NCBI RefSeq assembly: GCF_021538895.1
Contig: NZ_JADDRL010000002.1
Span: 153,972-217,971, forward strand
Origin: Streptomyces olivochromogenes
GTDB taxonomy: Bacteria > Actinomycetota > Actinomycetes > Streptomycetales > Streptomycetaceae
Direction: 5' to 3'
Length of the DNA stretch: 64,000 nucleotides
The notes below the pieces were generated by a model. That model was not told the DNA's origin. It saw nothing but the letters and a program-made list of their open reading frames with translations, and made no database searches. The position numbers and the translations under genes are program-made. This document shows, in pieces, positions 26,347-35,342 of the stretch; the stretch's first letter is position 1; each line of letters begins with the position of its first letter.

Positions 26347-26525
26347 CTAGGGCCTGTCGTCAAATTCCCGTCGTCGCCCGAAGGGCGGCCGTGCGGCGTC
26401 TGGTGCGTGCTCTCGGCGTGCCGGGCGGAAGTCCTCGTACTGGACGTACTTGGGCTTTCGCCCGGTGCGGCGGGAGTACGTGCCAGGCGTCGCGGGGCAG
26501 ACGGGAATTTGACGACAGGCCCTAG
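26347..26525. mobile_element. MITE-like repeat, copy 2 (CTAG-flanked)
   Basis: Terminal inverted repeats GGCCTGTCGTCAAATTCCCG (left) and its complement (26501-26522), flanked by CTAG. The interior (reverse complement) matches copy 1 in ACGTCCAGTACGAG and GCCCTTCGGGCG segments. It occupies most of the gap between the channel and the oxidoreductase genes. No coding capacity. Confidence 0.78.
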
Positions 26526-26561
26526 GCGGAGGCCGGGTTGGTGGGGAGTAGCGTCGGCTCC

Positions 26562-27542
26562 ATGCATGCGATCACGATTCCCGAACCTGGTGGGCCCGAG
26601 GCGCTGGTGTGGGACGAGGTCCCCGATCCGGCGCCCGGCGAGGGCGAGGTACTGGTCGAGGTGGTGGCCAGTGCCGTCAACCGGGCCGACGTCCTGCAGC
26701 GGCAGGGCTTCTACAACCCGCCGCCCGGCGCGTCCCCTTACCCCGGACTCGAGTGCTCCGGCCGGATCGCCGAGCTGGGCCCCGGGGTCTCCGGCTGGGC
26801 CGTCGGCGACGAGGTGTGCGCGCTGCTCTCGGGTGGTGGCTACGCCGAGAAGGTCGTCGTCCCGGCGGGGCAGCTGCTGCCGGTCCCCGAGGGCGTGAAC
26901 CTCACCCAGGCCGCCGCGCTGCCCGAGGTGGTCTGCACGGTGTGGTCGAACGTCTTCATGATCTCCCACCTGCGGCCCGGGGAGACCTTCCTGGTGCACG
27001 GCGGCTCCAGCGGCATCGGCACGATGGCGATCCAGCTGGGCAAGGCGGTCGGCGCGAAGGTCGCGGTCACGGCCGGTTCGAAGGAGAAGCTCGACCGCTG
27101 CGCCGAGCTGGGCGCCGACATCCTGGTCAACTACAAGGAGCAGGACTTCGTCGCCGAGGTGCGGGAGGCCACCGGCGGAGCGGGTGCCGACGTCATCCTC
27201 GACAACATGGGCGCCAAGTACCTGGACCGCAACGTGCAGAGCCTCGCCGTCAACGGCCGGCTCGCGATCATCGGTATGCAGGGCGGCGTCAAGGGCGAGC
27301 TGAACATCGCCGCGCTCCTCAACAAGCGGGCCGCCATCAGCGCGACCTCGCTGCGCGCCCGTCCGGCGACGGAGAAGGCGGCCATCGTCGCGGCTGTCCG
27401 CGAGCACGTGTGGCCGCTGCTCGCCGCCGGTCACGTCCGCCCGGTCGTCGACCGTGAACTGCCCATGCCGCAGGCGGCGGAGGCACACCGCGTCCTGGAG
27501 GAGAGCGGCCACATCGGCAAGGTGCTGCTGGTGGCGCCGTAG
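26562..27542 (+). CDS. NAD(P)H quinone oxidoreductase, medium-chain PIG3/QOR family
   Basis: 326 aa. The N-terminal GroES-like domain has PEPGGPEALVWDEVPDPAPG and SAVNRADVLQRQGFYNPPP; the Rossmann domain has FLVHGGSSGIGTMAIQLGKA, then DVILDNMGAKYLDRNVQSLA and GRLAIIGMQGG. It lacks structural zinc-cysteine clusters, as in the quinone reductase branch. ATG 26562 was chosen because TAGCGT lies 7 nt upstream. Cytosolic; substrate unknown. Confidence 0.88.
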   Translation: MHAITIPEPGGPEALVWDEVPDPAPGEGEVLVEVVASAVNRADVLQRQGFYNPPPGASPYPGLECSGRIAELGPGVSGWAVGDEVCALLSGGGYAEKVVVPAGQLLPVPEGVNLTQAAALPEVVCTVWSNVFMISHLRPGETFLVHGGSSGIGTMAIQLGKAVGAKVAVTAGSKEKLDRCAELGADILVNYKEQDFVAEVREATGGAGADVILDNMGAKYLDRNVQSLAVNGRLAIIGMQGGVKGELNIAALLNKRAAISATSLRARPATEKAAIVAAVREHVWPLLAAGHVRPVVDRELPMPQAAEAHRVLEESGHIGKVLLVAP

Positions 27543-27558
27543 CGCGGCCGGCGGTGTC

Positions 27559-28200
27559 CTACCCCCTGCGCACCCGCAGCGCCACGAACGCCAGGCCCAG
27601 GCCGAGGCCGATCAGGACCAGGCCGCTGCCCAGGGGGAGGATCCGCAGGACGGGCTCGGAGGCGTCCTCACCGGCGTGGGTGACCGTGTCGTGCGCCTGG
27701 CGCGGCGGGACGGCCGAGGGCACCAGTCCGGCCTCCCGGGGCGTGTCGGAGGCGGCCGGGGCGGACGGGGCGTCCGACGTCCCGGGGGCGGTCTCGTCGC
27801 CCTCCCCGGGATCGGCTGCCTCCTGGGAGGCACCGCCGTCCTGGTCGGACGAGGCGTCGTCGTGGTCACCCTCGATCTCCTCCGCGGGCCCGTCCGGCCG
27901 CCCCGGCCGCACCTTCCCCTCACCGGCCAGGCTCCCGGCCCGCGAGGGCTCGGCGGAGGCGGAGGCGGAGGGGGCGCGGGACGAGGGGGCGCGGGACGAA
28001 GGGGAGCGGGAGCCGGACGGGGAGCCCGCGGGCACTCTCGAAGAAGAGCCCGAAGAAGAGCCCGAAGGAGAACCCGCGGGGGAGCCCGAGGGGGTCGACT
28101 CGGCGGCGTACGACGCGGTGGCACCGTACGGCAGGACGACCGCCGCGAGGACGAGCAGCAGCCGTGCAACGCGGAACGTGCAGCGCAGCCAGGGAGTCAC
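27559..28200 (-). CDS. Secreted/membrane-anchored low-complexity protein
   Basis: 213 aa, no family recognised. Signal-like segment (VARLLLVLAAVVLPYGATASYA), then 130 residues rich in Ser, Pro, Gly and acidic residues, and a C-terminal hydrophobic anchor (PLGSGLVLIGLGLGLAFVAL) followed by RVRRG. A likely cell-surface protein with a flexible stalk, facing outward. GTG 28200 has GGAAGGAG 8 nt upstream, so the TTG 48 nt earlier was rejected. It converges on the oxidoreductase with 16 nt between. Confidence 0.7.
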   Translation of the reverse strand: MTPWLRCTFRVARLLLVLAAVVLPYGATASYAAESTPSGSPAGSPSGSSSGSSSRVPAGSPSGSRSPSSRAPSSRAPSASASAEPSRAGSLAGEGKVRPGRPDGPAEEIEGDHDDASSDQDGGASQEAADPGEGDETAPGTSDAPSAPAASDTPREAGLVPSAVPPRQAHDTVTHAGEDASEPVLRILPLGSGLVLIGLGLGLAFVALRVRRG

Positions 28201-28366
28201 GTCGCCGACTCCTTCCGGGAGCCCAGTCGCCAAGACCGACGCAGACAAGCCTCACATTCGACCACCGAACCGGCATTCTGGATTCCGCCGTCAGGTCTAA
28301 ACGGTGGATCATCCCCCATGGGGGGCACCACGGTGGTGAGGTGTACGGGTGCGAGAGAATGGCGGC

Positions 28367-28903
28367 ATGGAGATGCCGAGGAACGACAGGTCGCCGGAGA
28401 ACCCTCAGATCCTGGTCCTGGGCCAGGACGGCATGGCGCTCGGTGGCACAGGAGACGAGGACTCCCGCGAGACCCCGGTGACGGATCAGGTGGAGCAGCC
28501 CGCCAAGGTCATGCGGATCGGCAGCATGATCAAGCAGCTTCTGGAGGAAGTGCGCGCGGCTCCCCTGGACGAGGCCAGCCGGGTCCGGCTCAAGGAGATC
28601 CACGCGAGCTCGGTGAAGGAGCTGGAGGACGGCCTGGCACCGGAGCTCGTCGAGGAGCTGGAGCGGCTCTCCCTGCCCTTCACGGACGACGTGACCCCGA
28701 GCGACGCGGAACTGCGCATCGCGCAGGCCCAGTTGGTGGGCTGGCTGGAGGGTCTCTTCCACGGGATCCAGACCACGCTGTTCGCCCAGCAGATGGCCGC
28801 GCGGGCCCAGCTGGAGCAGATGCGCCGGGCGCTTCCGCCGGGCGTGGGCGACGGCCAGGACGACCAGCGCACCGGCGGCCGCGCGGGCGGACCGTACCTG
28901 TAG
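28367..28903 (+). CDS. bpa: Bacterial proteasome activator Bpa
   Basis: 178 aa. Matches the DUF2587/Bpa family: KVMRIGSMIKQLLEEVRAAP, RVRLKEIHASSVKELEDGLA and QLVGWLEGLFHGIQTTLFAQ, with the C-terminal GPYL tail that resembles the GQYL docking motif used to open the 20S proteasome gate. An ATP-independent ring activator in the cytosol. ATG 28367 has GAGAAT 6 nt before it, fitting a leaderless start; a GTG at 28349 with GAGGTG upstream is the alternative. Ends 82 nt from the convergent kinase gene. Confidence 0.88.
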   Translation: MEMPRNDRSPENPQILVLGQDGMALGGTGDEDSRETPVTDQVEQPAKVMRIGSMIKQLLEEVRAAPLDEASRVRLKEIHASSVKELEDGLAPELVEELERLSLPFTDDVTPSDAELRIAQAQLVGWLEGLFHGIQTTLFAQQMAARAQLEQMRRALPPGVGDGQDDQRTGGRAGGPYL

Positions 28904-28917
28904 ACCCCATCCACCAC

Positions 28918-28948
28918 AAAGGGCCCGGCACAGCCTGCCGGGCCCTTT
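28918..28948. terminator. Bidirectional hairpin terminator between bpa and kinase gene
   Basis: AAAGGGCCCGGCA / TGCCGGGCCCTTT, a perfect 13-bp stem with a 5-nt loop and A/T on the outer ends, placed between convergent genes, so it can end both transcripts. Confidence 0.85.
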
Positions 28949-28984
28949 CCTACGCGCGCGATCCCACGCGCGAGAGTCCGGGGA

Positions 28985-30631
28985 TCAGCCGGTCGCCGGG
29001 TTGCCCGTCGAGACGTTGAGCTGGATCTCGACGTTCTTCGGGTCGACGTCCGAGTCGGCGGCCGGGAACTGGGTGATCACCGTGCCGTCGCCGTACGTGT
29101 TCTCGTCGACCGGCACCGTTTTGACCCGCCAGCCCGCGGCCTGCGCACAGGCCTTGACCGACTTGATGTACTTGAACCGGAAGTCCGGGAGCCGGACCTT
29201 GTTCGGGTCGTCGTAGGACTCGGTCGGCTCGGTGCACTCGGTGGTTTCGAGCGTCTTCGAGGTGTCCGGACCGCGGTAGCCCGCCGCGTGCGACGACGGG
29301 GCCGAGGCGCTCGCGCTGCTGTCGCCGCCCTTGGGGTCGTCGCCGCCGCCGGTCTTCAGCGACAGCGCGACGATCAGGCCGGCGACCGCGACGAGGGACA
29401 CCACGACGGAGCCGATGATCACCGACTTGTTGCTCTTGCGGCCGCCCCCGCCGGAGCCCTGGACCGTGGTCTGGGGCGTGATGCTGTATGGCGGCGGGGT
29501 CGATGGCGCCTGCTGGCCGTACGCGGCGGGCGGCGTCGGGTAGCCGCCCTGCTGCGGGTAGCCGTAGGCCGGGGACTGCGGCGCGGGCGCCGGGGTGCCG
29601 TACGGGTTCTGGACCGGGGCCGGCTGGTACGGCGTCTGGACGGGCCCGGTGGGCGCCGGGGCCGCCTGGTCGACCGGCGGGAACACCGCGGAGCCGACGC
29701 CGGCGCCGCTCGGCGTGGGCGCGCCCGGCACGATGCTCGGCGCGGCCGCCTGGAAGGAGGCGGCGACACGCAGGCACTCGTCGCGCATCGACTCGGCGGT
29801 CGGGAAGCGCTCGTTCGGGTTCTTCTTCAGCGCGCGGGCGACCAGCGCGTCCACGGCCGGGGGCAGCGAACGGTTGACCGAGGACGGGGCGACCGGCTCC
29901 TCCTGCACATGCGCGTACGCGATGGCCAGCGGGGAGTCCGCGTCGAACGGCAGCCGTCCGGTGACCAGCTGGAACAGCATGATGCCGACCGAGTAGAGGT
30001 CGGAGCGGGCGTCCACGCCGCGGCCGAGCGCCTGCTCCGGGGAGAGGTACTGCGGGGTGCCGACGACCATGCCCGTCTGCGTCATCGACGTGACGCCGGA
30101 CTGCATGGCGCGGGCGATGCCGAAGTCCATGACCTTGACGACGCCGCGCTTGGTCATCATGACGTTGCCCGGCTTGATGTCGCGGTGGACCAGCCCCATC
30201 TCGTGGCTGATCTCCAGCGCGGCCAGCACGTCCGCCGTGACCTTCAGGGCCTTGTCGGCGGGCATCGCGCCCTGCTCCCGGATGTCCGCGTCGAGGACGG
30301 AGCCCAGCGGGCGGCCCTCGATGTACTCCATGACGATGTACGGAGTGGTCATCCCGTCGAGGTCGTCCTCGCCGGTGTCGAAGACCGAGACGATGTTGGT
30401 GTGCGTGAGCTTCGCCACGGCCTGGGCCTCGCGGCGGAACCGCTCGCGGAAGGCCTGCTCGCGACCGAGCTCGGTGTGCAGTGTCTTGATCGCGACCTGG
30501 CGGTCGAGCACGGCGTCGTACGCCAGGTGCACCGAGGCCATGCCGCCCTCGCCGAGCAAGTCGCGCAGCTGGTAGCGGCCGCCGGCCAGCGCCCGACCCG
30601 CGTACCGGCCCTGTGCGCCGTCCACGCTCAT
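28985..30631 (-). CDS. Ser/Thr protein kinase with one C-terminal PASTA domain
   Basis: 548 aa. The PknB-type kinase domain is complete (residues about 19-285): GEGGMASV nucleotide loop, VAIKTL lysine, HRDIKPGNVMM catalytic loop, DFGIARAM and activation loop SMTQTGMVVGTPQYLSPEQA. A Pro/Gln/Tyr-rich linker follows, then one membrane helix (VIIGSVVVSLVAVAGLIVAL) and an extracellular PASTA-type domain starting near PDFRFKYIKSVKACAQAAGW. The single PASTA could sense peptidoglycan. Divergent from a second kinase, 328 nt away. Confidence 0.92.
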   Translation of the reverse strand: MSVDGAQGRYAGRALAGGRYQLRDLLGEGGMASVHLAYDAVLDRQVAIKTLHTELGREQAFRERFRREAQAVAKLTHTNIVSVFDTGEDDLDGMTTPYIVMEYIEGRPLGSVLDADIREQGAMPADKALKVTADVLAALEISHEMGLVHRDIKPGNVMMTKRGVVKVMDFGIARAMQSGVTSMTQTGMVVGTPQYLSPEQALGRGVDARSDLYSVGIMLFQLVTGRLPFDADSPLAIAYAHVQEEPVAPSSVNRSLPPAVDALVARALKKNPNERFPTAESMRDECLRVAASFQAAAPSIVPGAPTPSGAGVGSAVFPPVDQAAPAPTGPVQTPYQPAPVQNPYGTPAPAPQSPAYGYPQQGGYPTPPAAYGQQAPSTPPPYSITPQTTVQGSGGGGRKSNKSVIIGSVVVSLVAVAGLIVALSLKTGGGDDPKGGDSSASASAPSSHAAGYRGPDTSKTLETTECTEPTESYDDPNKVRLPDFRFKYIKSVKACAQAAGWRVKTVPVDENTYGDGTVITQFPAADSDVDPKNVEIQLNVSTGNPATG

Positions 30632-30959
30632 GTTTCCGCGTCCCCCACTAGGCCGTCAGGCGCCCTCGTTGATCGAATGAGCCATTCCCGGCCAAGTCTG
30701 CCCCAGGGCACTGACACGTCAAGCTCGGTGCCCGTTCCGTGACCGTACGCGAAAGAAGCGTCGCGGAAGCGTTACAGCGGCCGTACGCCCAGTACACAGA
30801 ATTTGCACGACAGCGCGTGCTGGGGGTTTCATGACCGGTCCGGTCGGGCCGGTCCCCGTACCCATCTCGGACCGGGGGCTTGCGCGGAGGCTGTAGCGTG
30901 GCCGAGGGAGACCGTAACAACACCGCGCGCACCGCGGGCAGAAACGACGGCGAGGACTG

Positions 30960-32528
30960 ATGGCACAGACGCAGCGCGCCCAGGGCCCGTCCGACCCCGA
31001 GGCGTCCGGCGGAGGCATGTCAGACGCGCCGGAGATGTGGGGCAACGGAGGGCTGGTCGGCGACGGCCGGTACCGGCTGACCCACCGGCTCGGCCGGGGC
31101 GGCATGGCCGAGGTGTTCGCCGCCGAGGACGTACGGCTGGGCCGGACCGTCGCGGTGAAGCTGCTGCGCGCCGATCTCGCCGAGGACCCGACCTCCAAGG
31201 CCCGCTTCACGCGCGAGGCCCAGTCGGTGGCCGGCCTCAACCACCACGCGATCGTCGCCGTGTACGACTCCGGCGAGGACTACGTGGGCGGCCAGTCCGT
31301 CCCGTACATCGTGATGGAGCTCGTCGAGGGCCGCACCATCCGCGATCTGCTGCTCAACGCCGAGGCGCCCGGGCCCGAGCAGGCCCTGATCATCGTCTCC
31401 GGTGTGCTGGAGGCCCTCGCCTACTCGCACCAGCACGGCATCGTGCACCGCGACATCAAGCCCGCCAACGTCATCATCACCCACAACGGCGCCGTCAAGG
31501 TGATGGACTTCGGCATCGCCCGCGCCCTGCACGGCGCGTCCACGACGATGACGCAGACCGGCATGGTCATGGGCACGCCCCAGTACCTGTCGCCGGAGCA
31601 GGCGCTCGGCAAGGCCGTCGACCACCGCTCCGACCTGTACGCGGTGGGCTGCCTCGTGTACGAACTGCTCGCGCTGCGGCCCCCGTTCACCGGTGAGACC
31701 CCGCTGTCGGTGGTCTACCAGCACGTCCAGGACATCCCCACGCCGCCGTCCGAGGTCTCCGACGCCGTTCCGCCGGAGCTCGACGGCCTGGTCATGCGCT
31801 CGCTCGCCAAGGAGCCGGACGACCGCTTCCAGACGGCCGAGGAGATGCGCGGCCTGGTCCAGTACGGCCTGCAGATGCTGTACGACCAGGGTGGCCACAC
31901 CGGCACCTGGAACACCGGCCCGGTGGCGCTGCACGAGGGCCGGCACACCCCGGCGGGCGGCTTCGCCGGCACCACGGCGATGCAGCACCCCGGCGACTAC
32001 GGCCCCGGCACCGCCCAGATCCCGCAGCCGATCCTGCCCGGCGGGTACGGACACGGCGACGACGGCGGTTTCGAGGGGCACGGCAACCGGGGCAGTGGCC
32101 GCGGCAAGCTGTGGATCCTCGCCGTCCTCGCGGTGATCGCGATCACGGTGGGCGTGGCGCTGGCGCTGAAGACCACGGGCAACAGCGGCGGCACGGGCAC
32201 CACGCACTCGCCCACGAGCACGCACAGCACGAAGGACGAGAAGGCCAGCGAGAGCCCGTCCGACGAGCCGACGGACCAGCCCACGGACACGGCCACGGAC
32301 GACAGCACCGACACGGGCGACAACTCCAGCTACGAGCCGTCGTACACGCCCTCGTACACCCCGTCCCAGACGGCCACCAGCGACCCGACCGACGAGCCGT
32401 CGGACCCGACGACCTCCCAGCAGCAGCCGACGGATCCGGGGACCGCGACGCAGTCGCAGCCCTCGGACCCGCAGACGGACCCGACGGGAGACCCGGGACA
32501 GGGTTCGCTGGACCCGGGTAATCCTTGA
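30960..32528 (+). CDS. Ser/Thr protein kinase without PASTA domain
   Basis: 522 aa. The kinase domain (residues about 39-300) is complete: GRGGMAEVFAAED, VAVKLLRAD, HRDIKPANVII, DFGIARALHG, MTQTGMVMGTPQYLSPEQAL. One membrane helix (LWILAVLAVIAITVGVALAL) and then 120 residues of Thr/Ser/Asp/Pro-rich disordered tail (PSDEPTDQPTDTATDDSTD...) replace the PASTA domains of its neighbour. Probably autophosphorylated or glycosylated tail; role unknown. ATG 30960. The 328-nt gap to the other kinase holds both promoters. Confidence 0.92.
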   Translation: MAQTQRAQGPSDPEASGGGMSDAPEMWGNGGLVGDGRYRLTHRLGRGGMAEVFAAEDVRLGRTVAVKLLRADLAEDPTSKARFTREAQSVAGLNHHAIVAVYDSGEDYVGGQSVPYIVMELVEGRTIRDLLLNAEAPGPEQALIIVSGVLEALAYSHQHGIVHRDIKPANVIITHNGAVKVMDFGIARALHGASTTMTQTGMVMGTPQYLSPEQALGKAVDHRSDLYAVGCLVYELLALRPPFTGETPLSVVYQHVQDIPTPPSEVSDAVPPELDGLVMRSLAKEPDDRFQTAEEMRGLVQYGLQMLYDQGGHTGTWNTGPVALHEGRHTPAGGFAGTTAMQHPGDYGPGTAQIPQPILPGGYGHGDDGGFEGHGNRGSGRGKLWILAVLAVIAITVGVALALKTTGNSGGTGTTHSPTSTHSTKDEKASESPSDEPTDQPTDTATDDSTDTGDNSSYEPSYTPSYTPSQTATSDPTDEPSDPTTSQQQPTDPGTATQSQPSDPQTDPTGDPGQGSLDPGNP

Positions 32529-32605
32529 AGGACGCCGTCTGAGCCGTCGCCCCTGGCCGGCTGAGACGTCATGAGAGTTCATCGGGGCCTTCGCGTTCTG
32601 CGGGT

Positions 32606-33649
32606 TCATTCCACGAACGCGTCGCACACCGCGTCGTACTCGCGCGTCCACCACACGGCGAGCGCCGAGGCGGCCGGGAACTGTGGGTCCGCGCGGGTGT
32701 CGCCGCGCTCGTAGTGCCAGCGCAGCATCCAGAAGTCGTTCAGGCGCTCCCACCACACGCGGTGCACGGCCGCCGCGAGCTCGGAGGGGGTGGCCCCGGC
32801 CGCGCGCCGGTACGCGCGCGCGTAGGCCCGCACCTTCGGCAGGTCGAGGGCGCCCGCGGGCCGTACGAAGAAGATCGCGGCGGCGCGGACGGCCTCCTCG
32901 GCGCGGGGCTGCACACCGAGCCGGTCCCAGTCGACGATCGCGGCGGGCGCGTCCCCCTTGTACAGCAGGTTGAAGGGGTGGAAGTCGCCGTGCACCCAGC
33001 CCACCGAGGCGCCGCGCGGAGGGCGCCGGTCCGCGTGCTGTTCGAGGAGCGCGCGGCGTTCGAGCAGCCGGTGCCGGGCCAGGGCGTCGAAGGCGTCGGC
33101 CGGGCGGTGGCGGCGGACGTGGGCGAGCAGGTCGTCGATGAGGGCGAAGGTGTCGGCGGGGTCGGCGCTCCGCACGGGGTGGGGGCTCGTGGCGGGGCGC
33201 GTGCGCCCCTTGGGTGGCATCACGCGCTCCAGACAGGCGTGTACGGCGCCCAGGAGCGCCCCCAGGCGTGCGCACTGCCCCGGAGTCAGCTGGCCGCCGT
33301 GGCGGTGCCTGCCGTCGATCCAGGGGTGCAGGGCGTAGGCGTGGCCGCCGACGACGGCGACGGTACGGCCGTCACGGTCCGCGAGCGGCGGGGCGACCGG
33401 GACGCCGAGGGCGGCCAGGCGCTGGGTGGCGGCGTGCCGGCGCTCGATCGCCACCGGGTCGGCGGTGTCCGGGTCGAAGTGGTGCTTGAGGAAGTAGCGG
33501 CCGCGGGTCGTGCACAGGCGGTAGCCGCGGTTCAGCAGGCCCTGTTCGACGGGGTCGCAGGTGACCGCGGAACCGGCGGCGTACAGGCGGAGCAGATCGC
33601 CCAGAGGGGGCGCGTGAGACACAGGGGGTGGTACACATGAGCGCGGCAC
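32606..33649 (-). CDS. APH-fold phosphotransferase family protein
   Basis: 347 aa. Kinase-like: catalytic loop GWVHGDFHPFNLLYKGD (HGDxHxxN) and metal site AAIVDWDRLG (DWD), as in aminoglycoside phosphotransferase and choline kinase relatives. The N-terminal lobe includes YFLKHHFDPDT (likely ATP lysine). It probably phosphorylates a small molecule, but resistance is not implied. The GTG at 33649 gives the longest protein; GTG 33622 is an alternative and no ribosome site decides. Confidence 0.8.
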   Translation of the reverse strand: MPRSCVPPPVSHAPPLGDLLRLYAAGSAVTCDPVEQGLLNRGYRLCTTRGRYFLKHHFDPDTADPVAIERRHAATQRLAALGVPVAPPLADRDGRTVAVVGGHAYALHPWIDGRHRHGGQLTPGQCARLGALLGAVHACLERVMPPKGRTRPATSPHPVRSADPADTFALIDDLLAHVRRHRPADAFDALARHRLLERRALLEQHADRRPPRGASVGWVHGDFHPFNLLYKGDAPAAIVDWDRLGVQPRAEEAVRAAAIFFVRPAGALDLPKVRAYARAYRRAAGATPSELAAAVHRVWWERLNDFWMLRWHYERGDTRADPQFPAASALAVWWTREYDAVCDAFVE

Positions 33650-34150
33650 GCGCCAGATGTTAGGGCACCAGCCAGGGCCGTGAGCTGGGGGTTGTCACAG
33701 GCAGTCGCATTCGTTCACAGTACGTGCCCGAAGTGACGCCGGGATCTCACGGTGGGCCCCGCCGATCAGGGACATGACGAGACGGGGCGCGTGGCCGGAA
33801 TGTGCGCCGATTTCGGTCTTCGCGTACGCGAGCAGTGTCACAGGTTGACTCTTCCCGTGTCCGGGGTGCCCGGGATAACGTGCCCTAGCTCCGGCCTCCT
33901 GCAAGGCTGTGACCAGCGACCTTCCAGTCCCTGCCCATTTACTTGGAAATCCAAGCAAAAACGCAGGTCAGGAGGGGTTTCACAGAAATGTGGAGCACTG
34001 GGTAACGTGACCTGGTGCAGGGCGCTCGCCGGGGCACCTGTCACGCCTGTTCCCGGCCGAGCGGCACCCACCCCGTGCACGGGTTTCGGAACAGGTGAGC
34101 CGCACTGGCCTACCGGCAACCCCGGGGGCCGGACCGACGGAGGAGCACAC
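33650..34150. promoter_or_regulatory. Leader of the second 2-oxoacid dehydrogenase operon, no gene
   Basis: 501 nt with no plausible gene. It contains the palindrome CTTGGA-AA-TCCAAG (33942-33955) in an A-rich patch, a TTGACT (33845-33850), and a GGAGGAG ribosome site before the GTG at 34151. The long leader suggests strong or multi-input control. Confidence 0.5.
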
Positions 34151-35341
34151 GTGACCGTGGACAGCAGTGCCGCGAGCAAGCCGCGTCGCAGCGCCGCAGG
34201 CAAGGCCGGCACCACCGGCACCAAGCGCACCACCCGCACCGCTGCGAAGAAGAGCACCGATCCGGAGCTCGTGCAGCTGCTCACGCCTGAGGGCAAGCGG
34301 GTCAAGAACGCCGAGTACGACGCGTACGTCGCCGGCATCACCCCGGACGAGCTGCGCGGCCTGTACCGCGACATGGTGCTCACCCGCCGCTTCGACGCCG
34401 AGGCCACCTCGCTGCAGCGCCAGGGCGAGCTGGGCCTGTGGGCCTCGCTCCTGGGCCAGGAGGCCGCCCAGATCGGCTCCGGCCGGGCCACCCGCGAGGA
34501 CGACTACGTCTTCCCGACCTACCGCGAGCACGGCGTCGCCTGGTGCCGCGGTGTCGACCCGACCAACCTGCTCGGCATGTTCCGGGGTGTGAACAACGGC
34601 GGCTGGGACCCGAACAGCAACAACTTCCACCTCTACACGATCGTCATCGGCTCCCAGGCGCTGCACGCCACGGGCTACGCGATGGGCATCACCAAGGACG
34701 GCGCCGACTCCGCGGTCATCGCCTACTTCGGTGACGGCGCCTCCAGCCAGGGCGACGTGTCCGAGGCGTTCAACTTCTCCGCGGTCTACAACGCCCCCGT
34801 CGTGTTCTTCTGCCAGAACAACCAGTGGGCCATCTCCGAGCCGACCGAGAAGCAGACCCGTGTGCCGCTGTACCAGCGCGCCCAGGGCTTCGGCTTCCCC
34901 GGGGTGCGCGTCGACGGCAACGACGTCCTCGCCTGCCTCGCGGTCACCAAGTGGGCGCTGGAGCGCGCCCGGGCCGGCGAGGGCCCGACGCTGATCGAGG
35001 CGTACACGTACCGCATGGGCGCGCACACCACCTCCGACGACCCGACCCGCTACCGCCACGACGACGAGCGGGCCGCCTGGGAGGCGAAGGACCCGATCCT
35101 GCGTCTTCGCCGGTTCCTGGAGTCCGCAAACCACGCGGACGAGGGATTCTTCGCGGAACTCGAAGCGGAGAGCGAGGCGTTGGGCAAGCGGGTGCGCGAA
35201 GTGGTCCGTGCCATGCCGGACCCGGACGACTTCGCCATCTTCGAGAACGCGTACGCGGACGGGCACGCGCTCGTCGACGAGGAGCGAGCCCAGTTCGCCG
35301 CCTACCAGGCGTCGTTCGCGGACGCAGAAGGGGGCAAGTGA
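34151..35341 (+). CDS. 2-oxoacid dehydrogenase E1 alpha (second set)
   Basis: 396 aa. Thiamine-diphosphate motif GDGASSQGDVSEAFNFS ... FFCQNNQWAIS, and AHTTSDDPTRYRHDDE with phosphorylation-loop similarity. The N-terminal 40 residues are Lys/Ala/Thr-rich (AAGKAGTTGTKRTTRT), an extension the first set does not share. Substrate could be pyruvate or branched-chain oxoacids; the bkd name is likely by synteny, not proved. GTG 34151 has GGAGGAG 5-6 nt upstream. Confidence 0.88.
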   Translation: MTVDSSAASKPRRSAAGKAGTTGTKRTTRTAAKKSTDPELVQLLTPEGKRVKNAEYDAYVAGITPDELRGLYRDMVLTRRFDAEATSLQRQGELGLWASLLGQEAAQIGSGRATREDDYVFPTYREHGVAWCRGVDPTNLLGMFRGVNNGGWDPNSNNFHLYTIVIGSQALHATGYAMGITKDGADSAVIAYFGDGASSQGDVSEAFNFSAVYNAPVVFFCQNNQWAISEPTEKQTRVPLYQRAQGFGFPGVRVDGNDVLACLAVTKWALERARAGEGPTLIEAYTYRMGAHTTSDDPTRYRHDDERAAWEAKDPILRLRRFLESANHADEGFFAELEAESEALGKRVREVVRAMPDPDDFAIFENAYADGHALVDEERAQFAAYQASFADAEGGK

Positions 35342-35342
35342 C

